64,000 nt of DNA from Flavobacteriaceae bacterium (GTDB taxonomy: Bacteria > Bacteroidota > Bacteroidia > Flavobacteriales > Flavobacteriaceae), in NCBI GenBank assembly GCA_016780345.1, contig JADHLZ010000001.1, positions 49,142 to 113,141 of the forward strand. The letters are read 5' to 3'. A program made the translations under genes and the position numbers. The notes beneath the pieces were generated by a model. That model had not been told where the DNA came from. It did no database searches and saw nothing but the letters and a program-made list of their open reading frames with translations. Below are positions 55,090 through 62,917 of the stretch, one piece after another (the stretch's first letter is position 1; the number at the start of each line of letters is the position of its first letter).

Positions 55090-55563
55090 TTACCTTTCAA
55101 TTGAAATGACTTCAAATTTAATTGTTCCACTAGGAACAACCACTTCAGCAATTTCTCCAACTTTTTTCCCCAATAATCCTTTTCCAATAGGAGAACTTAC
55201 AGAAATTTTACCAGATTTTAAATCTGCCTCACTTTCAGCTACTAACGTATACTTTAATTGCATTTGATTGCTTAAGTTTTTTATTGTAACCTTAGATAAA
55301 ACTAAAACTTTACTTAAATCCAACTGAGACTCGTCTATAAGTCTGGCATTAGATAAAATAGCTTCTAGTTTAGAAATTTTCATTTCTAACATTCCCTGAG
55401 CTTCTTTTGCAGCATCGTATTCAGCATTTTCACTCAAATCTCCTTTATCTCTAGCTTCAGCAATAGCATTAGAAGCTTTAGGTCTTTCAATATCTTTAAG
55501 ATGATTTAATTCGTCTTTCAACTTATTAAGCCCCTCCTTTGTATAATAAGAAACGTCACTCAT
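55090..55563 (-). CDS. greA: Transcription elongation factor GreA
   Basis: Rescues backtracked RNA polymerase by stimulating transcript cleavage. The N-terminal coiled coil holds the acidic tip in ARDKGDLSENAEYDAAKEAQG, and the C-terminal FKBP-like domain contains VSSPIGKGLLGKKVGEIAEVVVP. The length is 157 residues, normal. A hairpin with a T-tract stands in its short 5' leader, close to a good -7 element, hinting at autoregulation of its own transcription. Confidence 0.96.
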   Translation of the reverse strand: MSDVSYYTKEGLNKLKDELNHLKDIERPKASNAIAEARDKGDLSENAEYDAAKEAQGMLEMKISKLEAILSNARLIDESQLDLSKVLVLSKVTIKNLSNQMQLKYTLVAESEADLKSGKISVSSPIGKGLLGKKVGEIAEVVVPSGTIKFEVISIER

Positions 55564-55579
55564 AATACTTAATTTAAAA

Positions 55580-55618
55580 TAAAAAATCCCTTTGCAATCG
55601 GGATATAATACAAATATA
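55580..55618 (-). promoter_or_regulatory. greA promoter element and leader hairpin
   Basis: On the minus strand TATATTTG (55611-55618) fits the -7 element. The transcript would begin just before ATCCC (55600-55604)-nine-base loop-GGGAT (55586-55590) followed by a short T-run. The five-pair hairpin with a U-tract resembles a weak intrinsic terminator in the 5' leader. No clear -33 element is seen at the right distance. Confidence 0.45.
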
Positions 55619-55660
55619 CAAAATTATTAAATCAATAATTTTTTAAGTATTTTTAACCTG

Positions 55661-56089
55661 ATGAGATTCCTTGGATTTTTATTTTTATTTTTTATTTTAA
55701 GTACTATTTCATGTTCAAAAAATGAAATAAATAAAAACCCCTATCTTCATGAGGTTACTTTCAAAAAAGTAATAAATCTTAACCTCCCACAGTACGATAA
55801 CTTAAATTTTAATGGGGGTGCTTTGTATTTAAATTCTGGAGGTATAAAAGGTTTAATATTATTTAATTTTAATAATCAAATTTTCGCCTGGGAAGCAAGT
55901 TGTCCTAACCAATATCCTTCTTCATGTTCTACCATGGAAATTAAAGGGGTACAATCAATTTGTAATTGCGATAATTATAAATATAGCCTAGCTACTGGAC
56001 AATTACTTTCTGGAACAAACGAAAACGCCTACCCAATGAAAATGTACTTTTCGGAAAAAAATGGTAATTCAGTTCGAATATCAAACTGA
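55661..56089 (+). CDS. Rieske-fold lipoprotein lacking the cluster histidines
   Basis: A 142-residue lipoprotein (signal ends STISC, Cys18). Residues about 75-120 follow the Rieske pattern: SCPNQYPSSC ... ICNCDNYKYSLATGQLLSG. In a true Rieske protein the ligands are Cys-x-His and Cys-x2-His. Here Cys81 and Cys101 remain, but both histidines are replaced (Asn83, Asp104), while Cys89 and Cys103 could keep the structural disulfide. It is therefore unlikely to bind a normal [2Fe-2S] cluster. Divergent from greA. Function unknown. Confidence 0.75.
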   Translation: MRFLGFLFLFFILSTISCSKNEINKNPYLHEVTFKKVINLNLPQYDNLNFNGGALYLNSGGIKGLILFNFNNQIFAWEASCPNQYPSSCSTMEIKGVQSICNCDNYKYSLATGQLLSGTNENAYPMKMYFSEKNGNSVRISN

Positions 56090-56108
56090 ATTACCAAATA
56101 TTGTTTAT

Positions 56109-58169
56109 TTAAAATTTATACTTTAAACCAAAAGAAATATTTCTTCCCATTTCTTGTATTCCTAGAGTTTTGAATCTTGATAAATGATCAAAATATTTTT
56201 CATCTAATAAGTTATTGACTGACCAAACAAAACCTAACTTATTGTTTGTTAAATTAAATTCATGAGTTCCTGAAAAATTTAATAAGAAATAAGAATCTGT
56301 TTCTGTTTCAAACTTAGCTACATTATTTTGCTTCCCTTTAGAAACTAAGCTTAATTTATAACTGTTTGAATCAAAATCTAAGGTAAACGATTGTTTAAAT
56401 GTAAAAGGAGAAAGAAAAGGTAAATAACCACCATTTGCTAATTCTCCAGAAACATACTCTAGAGTTGTTTTAAAAGAAAGCCAATCAATTGAAGTTGATC
56501 TAGAATAATATAATTCTCCTCCAAATAAAAAAGCATCAGCTTGAGTATAGTTATATACGGGCGTAGATCTTCTTGAGGTTCCTGTAGAATTTAAATAAAT
56601 ATAATCGTTAATTGAATTGTAAAAGATATCTATTCCAAAGCTGTAATTTGAGCCAAATGAACTAATAGAAATATCAGATTGTAAATTCTTCTCTTCGCTC
56701 AAGTTTTTATTCCCAACTTCATACCTACTTGTTCCGTGGTGAATACCATCAGAAAACAATTCGGATAGATTTGGAGCTCTAAATCCACTAGAAAAATTAA
56801 GTCTAAAAAGTTTGTTTTCTCCAAAATTTCTTTTAAAACCGACAGAACTTGTAAAGCTGTTAAAATTTTCATTAAAGCTTTCTGTTTCTATCTTTCTATC
56901 ATCAATTCTTAATCCTAATAAGACATCCCATTTGGAAGTATGTATGTGTGATAATGCATATACCCCCAAATCTTTCTTTTCAGCATTTGGAATTAATTCT
57001 TCTTTACCATAGTTTGTATTAGTTTGCCATAACATGTTTGTTCCAAGTACTAATTCAAATTTATCAGATTTTGGAAAAATGTATTTGAAATCAAAAGTTG
57101 TTGTTTCTAAATCCATATTTAAAGCAGCTTCATCTCCGTGATCGTCATGATCATCATGATCATCATGGTCATCATCATGGTGGTCATCATCATCGTGATC
57201 ATCGTCATCTCCATCCTCATCTTGATGTCCAAATTCCTTTCTTTTGTTAGTTCTATATCCTAATGTGAATTCAATTTCAGATATGTTATCAAATAATATT
57301 CTGTTCTTCCATGAAACCATCGTGTTTAAAACATTCTGATATAATTTTTCTTCTTCATGATCGTCATGGTCATCATGATCATCGTAATCGTCATGCCCCT
57401 CATCACCATGCGGAATTCCAATTTCAGAGTCAGAAATGTTTACTCTTAAATCCGAAATAAAGTTGTCAGAACTATACCCTAAACCAAAGTTGAAATCATT
57501 TTGTTTAAAATAAGTGTTTTCAACTTCGTGATCTGGAGTATTAAAATTATCATTGTCAACCACACTTGCTTGAACAATGTAATTTAATTTATTAAGGTTT
57601 CCTTTAACTCCTAAATTAGTTGTAAACCCACTGTAGTTGGAATTGTAAACTGTCCCTAGTTCAATTTCAGGTCCATCTCCATCATAATAACTATCAGGAT
57701 TAATGTAAAGAACTCCTCCCAAGGCATCACTTCCATAAAGAACAGACATTGGGCCTTTTATAACTTCAACAGATCCCACTGCAAAGCCTGAAAGATTCAT
57801 TCCATGTTCGTCTCCCCATTGCTGATTTTCAACTCTCATGTTATGACTAAAAACTGTAACACGGTTTGAAGATAATCCTCTTATTACTGGTTTTGATATT
57901 CCTGGTCCAGTTGAAATTATAGAAATACCTGGAATTTCTTGAATTGCAGCAGATAAATTTTGTCTTTTAATGTAATTTAAATTGTTGAGATTTAATTTAC
58001 TTACATTGATAACGTTGTTTTTTAATGACTCTTTAAAAGGAGTAGATACAACTACTTCGGATAATTCAACAGGAACTAATGTATCGTTCTCCTGAGTATC
58101 TTGAGCATTAACAGTATTTATGCTAATAAATATCAAAGCCAAAAAGGCAATTTTTGTAATATTTTTCAT
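56109..58169 (-). CDS. TonB-dependent receptor with His/Asp-rich loops, probable zinc or copper uptake
   Basis: Outer-membrane receptor. The signal peptide ends NTVNAQ; the plug contains RGLSSNRVTVFSHNMRVENQQWGDEHG and VLYGSDALGGVLYI, and the barrel ends GRNISFGLKYKF. Two external stretches are made almost only of His and Asp: HDDYDDHDDHDDHEEEK and, later, a run of about 25 residues from GDDDDHDD to HGDE. Similar loops in ZnuD-like receptors bind zinc. A short Cys/His secreted protein precedes it. Zinc versus copper cannot be decided from the sequence. Confidence 0.88.
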   Translation of the reverse strand: MKNITKIAFLALIFISINTVNAQDTQENDTLVPVELSEVVVSTPFKESLKNNVINVSKLNLNNLNYIKRQNLSAAIQEIPGISIISTGPGISKPVIRGLSSNRVTVFSHNMRVENQQWGDEHGMNLSGFAVGSVEVIKGPMSVLYGSDALGGVLYINPDSYYDGDGPEIELGTVYNSNYSGFTTNLGVKGNLNKLNYIVQASVVDNDNFNTPDHEVENTYFKQNDFNFGLGYSSDNFISDLRVNISDSEIGIPHGDEGHDDYDDHDDHDDHEEEKLYQNVLNTMVSWKNRILFDNISEIEFTLGYRTNKRKEFGHQDEDGDDDDHDDDDHHDDDHDDHDDHDDHGDEAALNMDLETTTFDFKYIFPKSDKFELVLGTNMLWQTNTNYGKEELIPNAEKKDLGVYALSHIHTSKWDVLLGLRIDDRKIETESFNENFNSFTSSVGFKRNFGENKLFRLNFSSGFRAPNLSELFSDGIHHGTSRYEVGNKNLSEEKNLQSDISISSFGSNYSFGIDIFYNSINDYIYLNSTGTSRRSTPVYNYTQADAFLFGGELYYSRSTSIDWLSFKTTLEYVSGELANGGYLPFLSPFTFKQSFTLDFDSNSYKLSLVSKGKQNNVAKFETETDSYFLLNFSGTHEFNLTNNKLGFVWSVNNLLDEKYFDHLSRFKTLGIQEMGRNISFGLKYKF
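57130..57215. repeat. Simple repeat encoding His/Asp runs (first block)
   Basis: Tandem short units based on ATCATC/GTCATG and ATCATGATC on the plus strand, which translate on the minus strand into alternating Asp and His. The tract lies inside the TonB receptor gene and a second shorter one is at about 57350-57405. Such tracts can change length by slippage in multiples of three bases. Confidence 0.7.
57350..57405. repeat. Simple repeat encoding His/Asp runs (second block)
   Basis: Same kind of ATCATG/GTCATG repeat as at 57130-57215, encoding HDDYDDHDDHDDHEEEK in the same receptor. It gives a second metal-binding loop in the barrel. Confidence 0.65.
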
Positions 58170-58211
58170 TTTTGTATTTATAATTTATATTGATTTGTTA
58201 GATTGAGTAAT

Positions 58212-58517
58212 TTAACAATCTACAGGGGGACCTCTTGAATCAAAATAATTATAAAAATTTGAAAAATGTGTTCTATTATAAACAGCATACTGTTTATAAT
58301 AGATAGAAAAATCTTTAATTAAAAAAATAAAATCTTCAGAACTAAACTCAGAATTTGCTCTTAAAAAATCACATGTAGAACAACTGATTTCAGCTTCGTG
58401 AAAATGAACGTTTTCTTTAGAGCAAACAACATGCCCTTCAAATAAATAGTGATTTAAGCCAAAAATGGTTGGAAGGCTTAAAATCCCAATAAGAATTAAA
58501 CTAATAACTCTTTTCAT
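58212..58517 (-). CDS. Small secreted Cys/His protein, possible metal-handling partner of the receptor
   Basis: A 101-residue protein with an N-terminal hydrophobic signal (VISLILIGILSLPTIFGL). It then shows clustered metal-type residues: GHVVCSKENVHFHEAEISCSTC (Cys, Cys-x2-Cys, His-x-His) and ends SRGPPVDC. DUF2946-type proteins next to copper/zinc TonB receptors in Proteobacteria share the layout of a signal, a C-x2-C group and an R(A/G)PP ending; this is an analogy, not a proven homology. It lies 42 bases upstream of the His/Asp-rich receptor and 18 bases downstream of the thiamin-type receptor. Confidence 0.7.
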   Translation of the reverse strand: MKRVISLILIGILSLPTIFGLNHYLFEGHVVCSKENVHFHEAEISCSTCDFLRANSEFSSEDFIFLIKDFSIYYKQYAVYNRTHFSNFYNYFDSRGPPVDC

Positions 58518-58535
58518 GCTGCGAATTTACAAAAT

Positions 58536-60692
58536 TTAAAACTTAAGGGTTAATCCCAATAAAAAATTTCTAGTAGCTTGTGGATAATACCCAGCTCCAT
58601 CTAAAGTTATTACTTGACCGGGTGAAGACCATGTGTCATCATAAGTGTAATAATATCCATTAGAAACATACTCGTTATTAAAAACATTGTTGACTAGTCC
58701 TGAAAATATGATTTCGTCAAAGACCAGATTTGAAATAATCTTGTAACTAAAATTAATATCATTAACAAAGTAGCTGTCCAAAATAGAGTTAACAGCGTCA
58801 GTATTTCCCATATATTGTTTTCCAACGTATTTGGATAAAAAACTAATCATAAGATTATTGTTGGGTGAAAAGATTAGTGAATTAGATGAGATTAAATTAG
58901 GTGAAAACGAGATGTTAGTTTTTCCAAAATCAAAAACAGATCCATTAAATTTTGAAAGAATTTTCTTGTTTTTATTACTACTCAATGTAAAATTATTTCT
59001 TAATGACAAATTGCTTGAAAGCTTTAGTTCAAGTTCTGATTCTATTCCAATACGATAACTTGAACCACTATTGGTTCTAATTGGAGAACCCACATCGTCC
59101 AATTCTCCTGTTAAAACTAATTGTTCGTTGTAAAGCATGTAATATGTATTAAGATTGAATCTTAAACCATTTTTTTTATATCTCCATCCAATCTCAAAAT
59201 CATTTAGTTGCTCTGGCCTTATATTTTCATTTGCTTCATAATCACTTCGACTTGGTTCTCGGTTAGCTCTTGAATACGAACCGTATAATATGGAATTAGA
59301 TCTAATCTTGTATGACAATCCAAATTTTGGATTAAAAAAACCAAACGATTCATCAATCAACATATTAACAAGATCTGATGTAATTCCACTAGTCTTGTAT
59401 GTAACATTTCTGAATTGAACATCTCCATATAGTTCTAACTCATCGCTTAGATCATAAGATGATTTAGCAAAAACACTAAAATCTGTTTTTTTCCCATTTC
59501 CATCATAATATCTATCTCTTACAGAACTGTCTTTACTAAAATTCCTTGCCCATACAATTTCACCATAATGATCTCCACTGTAAGTACTGTAGGATGAATT
59601 AAATATCATATCTAACCTATTCCCAGTATATTTAGCTGATGCATTAATTACATAAAAGTCATTATCTAACCAACGTCTTCTAATTAAATCTGTCGTTCCT
59701 GTTTCATTTCCATCTGAATCAATATCTGATATTAAAATACCCCCATAAGTTCCAACAGAATCGTCCTCTCTATATTGTTCAAAATAACCTCTTCCGTAGG
59801 TATAATTTAAACCTAGATTTGTAGACCAATTTTGATTTAGTTTTTGATTCCAATGAAACTGATAATGATCTTGTTTGTAATTATCAATTTCATTTTCATA
59901 AGTATATGGATTTTGTCTTCGGTTTTCAAGCAATTGTTCTTTACTTAATCCATACCAGGATTGGTAAGTTTTTTCATGACCTCCAAATGAAAGAGCTTTA
60001 ATAAGGGTATTACCTTTACTATAAGTCCCCTGAAGAAAATAAGATTTTAAGTCTGAAAAAGCCCTATCAACGTATCCGTCAGAATCAATTTTAGAAAGTC
60101 TTCCCGAAAGTTCAAACGACTGGTTTAATTTTCCTGTACTAAACTTAACAGTGTGTTTAAGCGTGTTATAACTTCCCACAGAGTTAGATATCTCTGCGTA
60201 GGGGGTTTCTGAAATTGCATCAGTTAATATGTTTATACTTGCCCCAAAGGCTCCAGATCCATTTGTTGATGTACCTACTCCTCTTTGAACCTGAAGACTT
60301 TCTACAGATGATGTAAAATCTGGAAGATTGACCCAAAAAGTACCATGAGACTCTGGATCATTGAATGGTATGCCGTTGATTGTAATATTAGTTGATTGAG
60401 CACTAACTCCTCGGATTCTAATTCCAGTGTAACCAATACCTGCTCCTGCGTCAGATGTTGTCACAACTGAAGGTAAGTAATTTAACAAAACTGGCAAGTC
60501 TTGACCTAAGTTTCGAGTTGATAGTTCTTTTTTGTAAACATTTGAATGAGTAATAGGAGAATTATTGTTTACTCTTATTGATTGAACAACAACCTCATCT
60601 AATATTTGTTTAGTTCCTTGAATAGTATCTGTTAATTGTTGAGAATAAATATTAATTGATAACAATATCAAAAAGTATAGACCTTTTTTCAT
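58536..60692 (-). CDS. TonB-dependent receptor under TPP riboswitch, probable thiamin uptake
   Basis: Outer-membrane receptor. The plug has IRGVSAQSTNITINGIPFNDPESHGTFW and VQRGVGTSTNGSGAFGASINI; the barrel ends RNFLLGLTLKF. I start at the ATG at 60692 (MKKGLYFLILLSINIYSQQ, a clean signal peptide). The open frame back to 60791 would run through the riboswitch and has no signal-like sequence. The gene follows a TPP riboswitch, so it most probably imports thiamin or thiamin phosphates. An iron-type ligand is the default for the family, but the riboswitch argues against it. Confidence 0.9.
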   Translation of the reverse strand: MKKGLYFLILLSINIYSQQLTDTIQGTKQILDEVVVQSIRVNNNSPITHSNVYKKELSTRNLGQDLPVLLNYLPSVVTTSDAGAGIGYTGIRIRGVSAQSTNITINGIPFNDPESHGTFWVNLPDFTSSVESLQVQRGVGTSTNGSGAFGASINILTDAISETPYAEISNSVGSYNTLKHTVKFSTGKLNQSFELSGRLSKIDSDGYVDRAFSDLKSYFLQGTYSKGNTLIKALSFGGHEKTYQSWYGLSKEQLLENRRQNPYTYENEIDNYKQDHYQFHWNQKLNQNWSTNLGLNYTYGRGYFEQYREDDSVGTYGGILISDIDSDGNETGTTDLIRRRWLDNDFYVINASAKYTGNRLDMIFNSSYSTYSGDHYGEIVWARNFSKDSSVRDRYYDGNGKKTDFSVFAKSSYDLSDELELYGDVQFRNVTYKTSGITSDLVNMLIDESFGFFNPKFGLSYKIRSNSILYGSYSRANREPSRSDYEANENIRPEQLNDFEIGWRYKKNGLRFNLNTYYMLYNEQLVLTGELDDVGSPIRTNSGSSYRIGIESELELKLSSNLSLRNNFTLSSNKNKKILSKFNGSVFDFGKTNISFSPNLISSNSLIFSPNNNLMISFLSKYVGKQYMGNTDAVNSILDSYFVNDINFSYKIISNLVFDEIIFSGLVNNVFNNEYVSNGYYYTYDDTWSSPGQVITLDGAGYYPQATRNFLLGLTLKF

Positions 60693-60728
60693 ATTTAAAA
60701 AATTTATTGTGGGTATACAAAAAAGATG

Positions 60729-60828
60729 ATAACAATTTTCCTCTCCAAAATTACTTGGCAGGTTCATTGGGTATAATCTCAGCCGTAGCACCCCATTTAT
60801 TATGTTTCAAAGATAATAATATTGTTAT
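60729..60828 (-). promoter_or_regulatory. TPP riboswitch (THI element)
   Basis: On the minus strand: P1 arm ATAACAAT (60821-60828), GGGGTGC (60788-60794), CTGAGA (60777-60782), ACCC (60769-60772), AACCTG (60759-60764), a CCAA...TTGG stem containing GTAAT, then GGAGAGGAAA (60737-60746) and the closing P1 arm ATTGTTAT (60729-60736), perfectly complementary to the first arm. All conserved TPP-aptamer landmarks appear in order. A 26-base A/T-rich insert lies between P1 and the GGGGTGC segment, and the P3 arm is minimal. The receptor ATG lies 37 bases downstream, suggesting translational control. Confidence 0.9.
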
Positions 60829-61391
60829 TATATATCTAGCAACTTATTTATTTCTTTTATTGCTGTTTCTAATCTATTACTTTTAGATCCGCTTACTAAA
60901 ATATATGGTTTATTGTATTTATTTAAAGTTTCTTTAAAAGCGTCAAACATTTTTTGCCTTTCTAAAGGTTTGTCCCTTAAATCATCTTTTTCCCAGGGAA
61001 TATCGATATCGGTTAGAATATACAAATCGTAGTTGTTATTAAGAGCATATTTTTCTAAAATTGGATCACAATAACCATCAAAATAGGTCTCAGAATAAAC
61101 TTTAGTTTCTAAAAGATCTGTGTCACATATAAGTATTCTATTAGCCAGTTTTGAAAGTTGATTTTCCAATTTTATTTGTCCTTTTGCTATTGGAAGTAAA
61201 TCTTTAAGTTCACAAATCTTTTTTTCATTGTCCCATTTTCTTTGCAAGTAATCTCTAGCATATTCTTTTACCCAATTGGTATTATAATAGTTTGCAAGAT
61301 CTTTTGAAAGAGTAGTTTTACCAGAGGATTCAGGTCCAAAAAGAACTACTTTTAAGCAGTTAGATCCAATTTGTTTAAGATTTTCTTCCAT
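60828..61391 (-). CDS. NadR-type nucleoside kinase / P-loop ATPase
   Basis: A 187-residue P-loop protein resembling the ribosylnicotinamide-kinase domain of NadR. Walker A is GPESSGKTTL (residues 19-28); DTDLLETKVY and the characteristic TDIDIPWEKDDLRDKPLERQKMF are present. The NadR adenylyltransferase domain is absent. It overlaps the PnuC-like transporter gene by 40 bases. NR phosphorylation and trapping is the standard role; because a TPP riboswitch starts at its last codon, thiamin phosphorylation is an alternative. The riboswitch is downstream of this gene, so it is not itself controlled by it. Confidence 0.85.
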   Translation of the reverse strand: MEENLKQIGSNCLKVVLFGPESSGKTTLSKDLANYYNTNWVKEYARDYLQRKWDNEKKICELKDLLPIAKGQIKLENQLSKLANRILICDTDLLETKVYSETYFDGYCDPILEKYALNNNYDLYILTDIDIPWEKDDLRDKPLERQKMFDAFKETLNKYNKPYILVSGSKSNRLETAIKEINKLLDI

Positions 61392-61972
61392 GAATAATAA
61401 CCAGAGATAGCAATTATAGTAAAAATAAAATACTGTAAACTAGTAAATGTTAATCCTTTGTAAAAATATAAGGGTACCGATATTACATCTCCAATAATCC
61501 AAAAAACCCAATTTTCAATCTTTCTTTTAGCCATTAGCCACATTCCAACAAAGAAAATCGCTGTAGTAATATTATCTATATACGACGTTAATGATCCCCA
61601 CTTATCAAAATAATTATAGATTCCGTAAACAAAAATCAGAGAAAAAATAAATATAAATAAGGATATTTTTTTTTCATAGTTACTAATTTTCGATATGGGA
61701 GTTACTATGTTATTTTTTTTACGAGTCCAAATATACCATCCATAAATGCTCATTATGAAATAATATGCATTTATCATCATGTCACCCAACAATCCCCATT
61801 TAAAGAGTAAATAAGTAAATATTGACGTTGAAATCATTCCTGTTGGATAAACTAGTATGTTATTGTTTTTTGAAAACCAAACACTTAATAAACCAAAGAT
61901 TACAGCTACGATTTCAAAAAATATGTCCAGTTCATTATATTGTGAATATTGTTGAAATAAAAAATCAAACAT
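61352..61972 (-). CDS. PnuC/PnuT-family vitamin transporter
   Basis: Inner-membrane transporter of the PnuC family, with about seven hydrophobic helices and the conserved tryptophan-rich MSIYGWYIWTRKKN plus FFVGMWLMAKRKIENWVFWIIGDVISVPLYFYKG. PnuC relatives carry nicotinamide riboside, and PnuT members carry thiamin. I chose the ATG at 61972 (MFDFLFQQY), two bases after the preceding stop; the upstream ATG at 62002 would overlap that gene. The TPP riboswitch and the receptor nearby make thiamin plausible; the NadR-type kinase makes nicotinamide riboside plausible. Confidence 0.85.
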   Translation of the reverse strand: MFDFLFQQYSQYNELDIFFEIVAVIFGLLSVWFSKNNNILVYPTGMISTSIFTYLLFKWGLLGDMMINAYYFIMSIYGWYIWTRKKNNIVTPISKISNYEKKISLFIFIFSLIFVYGIYNYFDKWGSLTSYIDNITTAIFFVGMWLMAKRKIENWVFWIIGDVISVPLYFYKGLTFTSLQYFIFTIIAISGYYSWKKILNKLDLTA

Positions 61973-61974
61973 AA

Positions 61975-62592
61975 TTAATCCATAATTTGTGCTGTAGAAC
62001 AAATGTAATTAGAAAAATTCATGAGATCTACAAGATAGTTTTCAGAAAATTCATTTTTATAAATTCTAACTATTGCTTTGTTATTTTTTAGAGATTCAAT
62101 AATTATATCTTTTTTAAAATCAATACTGTCATATCCAAAAGCTTTAAAAACTGATTCTTTTATAGTCCAGGCTTTAGTAATACTTTCTACACTATTGAAA
62201 TTAAACAACTCCGATTCGTGTTTAGAAATAAATTTAGGCCAAATGTTTAAAATTTTATCTCTAAACTTTTCAATATCAATTCCAATTTTTTTTTTTGAAT
62301 AGTAGATTCCAGAATATTGAAAAGAATGGGTTATTGAAATGAATCCTTTTTGAAGAGTTGGCTTGCCAAACTCATTATATTTTAAATCATCAAAAGTTAA
62401 ATTCAATTCTTCCAATAATTTTAGTGTGCTCAAAAATTCAATTTGTTTTTTTTCATTTTTAATTGAATTCAATTTTTGAATAAAAGAAGACTTTTGTTTT
62501 ATAGACGAAATTAATTCTTGCTTATTCTCATTAATGTTCCATATTACAAGTTGGTTATCTTGGTCACTAGTGAGTTTTTTGTATAAAGGCAC
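61975..62592 (-). CDS. 4'-phosphopantetheinyl transferase
   Basis: Attaches 4'-phosphopantetheine to carrier proteins. The two family motifs are IGIDIEKF (near residue 105) and KAWTIKESVFKAFG (near 140), giving the Asp/Glu and Lys required for Mg-CoA binding. ITHSFQYSGIYYS matches the SHS-type phosphopantetheine loop. At 205 residues it is Sfp-like. It is probably a housekeeping carrier-protein activator; no biosynthetic cluster is nearby. Confidence 0.88.
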   Translation of the reverse strand: MPLYKKLTSDQDNQLVIWNINENKQELISSIKQKSSFIQKLNSIKNEKKQIEFLSTLKLLEELNLTFDDLKYNEFGKPTLQKGFISITHSFQYSGIYYSKKKIGIDIEKFRDKILNIWPKFISKHESELFNFNSVESITKAWTIKESVFKAFGYDSIDFKKDIIIESLKNNKAIVRIYKNEFSENYLVDLMNFSNYICSTAQIMD

Positions 62593-62641
62593 TATACAAA
62601 TATACTTAAAGATAAAATTTTAAAATTGTAAAGCTTAAATA

Positions 62642-62902
62642 TTAAGCTTCAAATGGAATGATAGAAACAAAAGATTTGTTGTCTTTCTTTTTAGTAAACT
62701 GTACAACTCCATCAATTTTAGCATGAAGAGTATGATCCTTGCTTACATAAACATTTTTCCCAGCTTTGTGAGCGGTTCCTCTTTGACGAACAATAATATT
62801 ACCAGCAATAGCAGCTTGGCCACCAAATATTTTAACACCAAGTCGTTTCGATTCTGATTCTCTTCCGTTCTTTGAACTACCTACACCTTTTTTATGAGCC
62901 AT
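62642..62902 (-). CDS. rpmA: 50S ribosomal protein L27
   Basis: [29 protein letters not shown] and [23 protein letters not shown] are the conserved L27 body. The 86-residue protein begins MAHKKG without a cleavable N-terminal extension. It follows rplU by 15 bases in the usual L21-L27 operon. Confidence 0.98.
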   Translation of the reverse strand: MAHKKGVGSSKNGRESESKRLGVKIFGGQAAIAGNIIVRQRGTAHKAGKNVYVSKDHTLHAKIDGVVQFTKKKDNKSFVSIIPFEA

Positions 62903-62917
62903 GTTTTATAGTTTAAA

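Noticed and set aside
57130..57405. Short ATCATG repeats considered as a CRISPR array
   Set aside because: The units are contiguous, have no spacers, and encode His/Asp runs in frame within a receptor gene.
60693..60791. N-terminal extension of the thiamin-type receptor
   Set aside because: The open frame passes through the TPP riboswitch and precedes the signal peptide; it is a chance frame.
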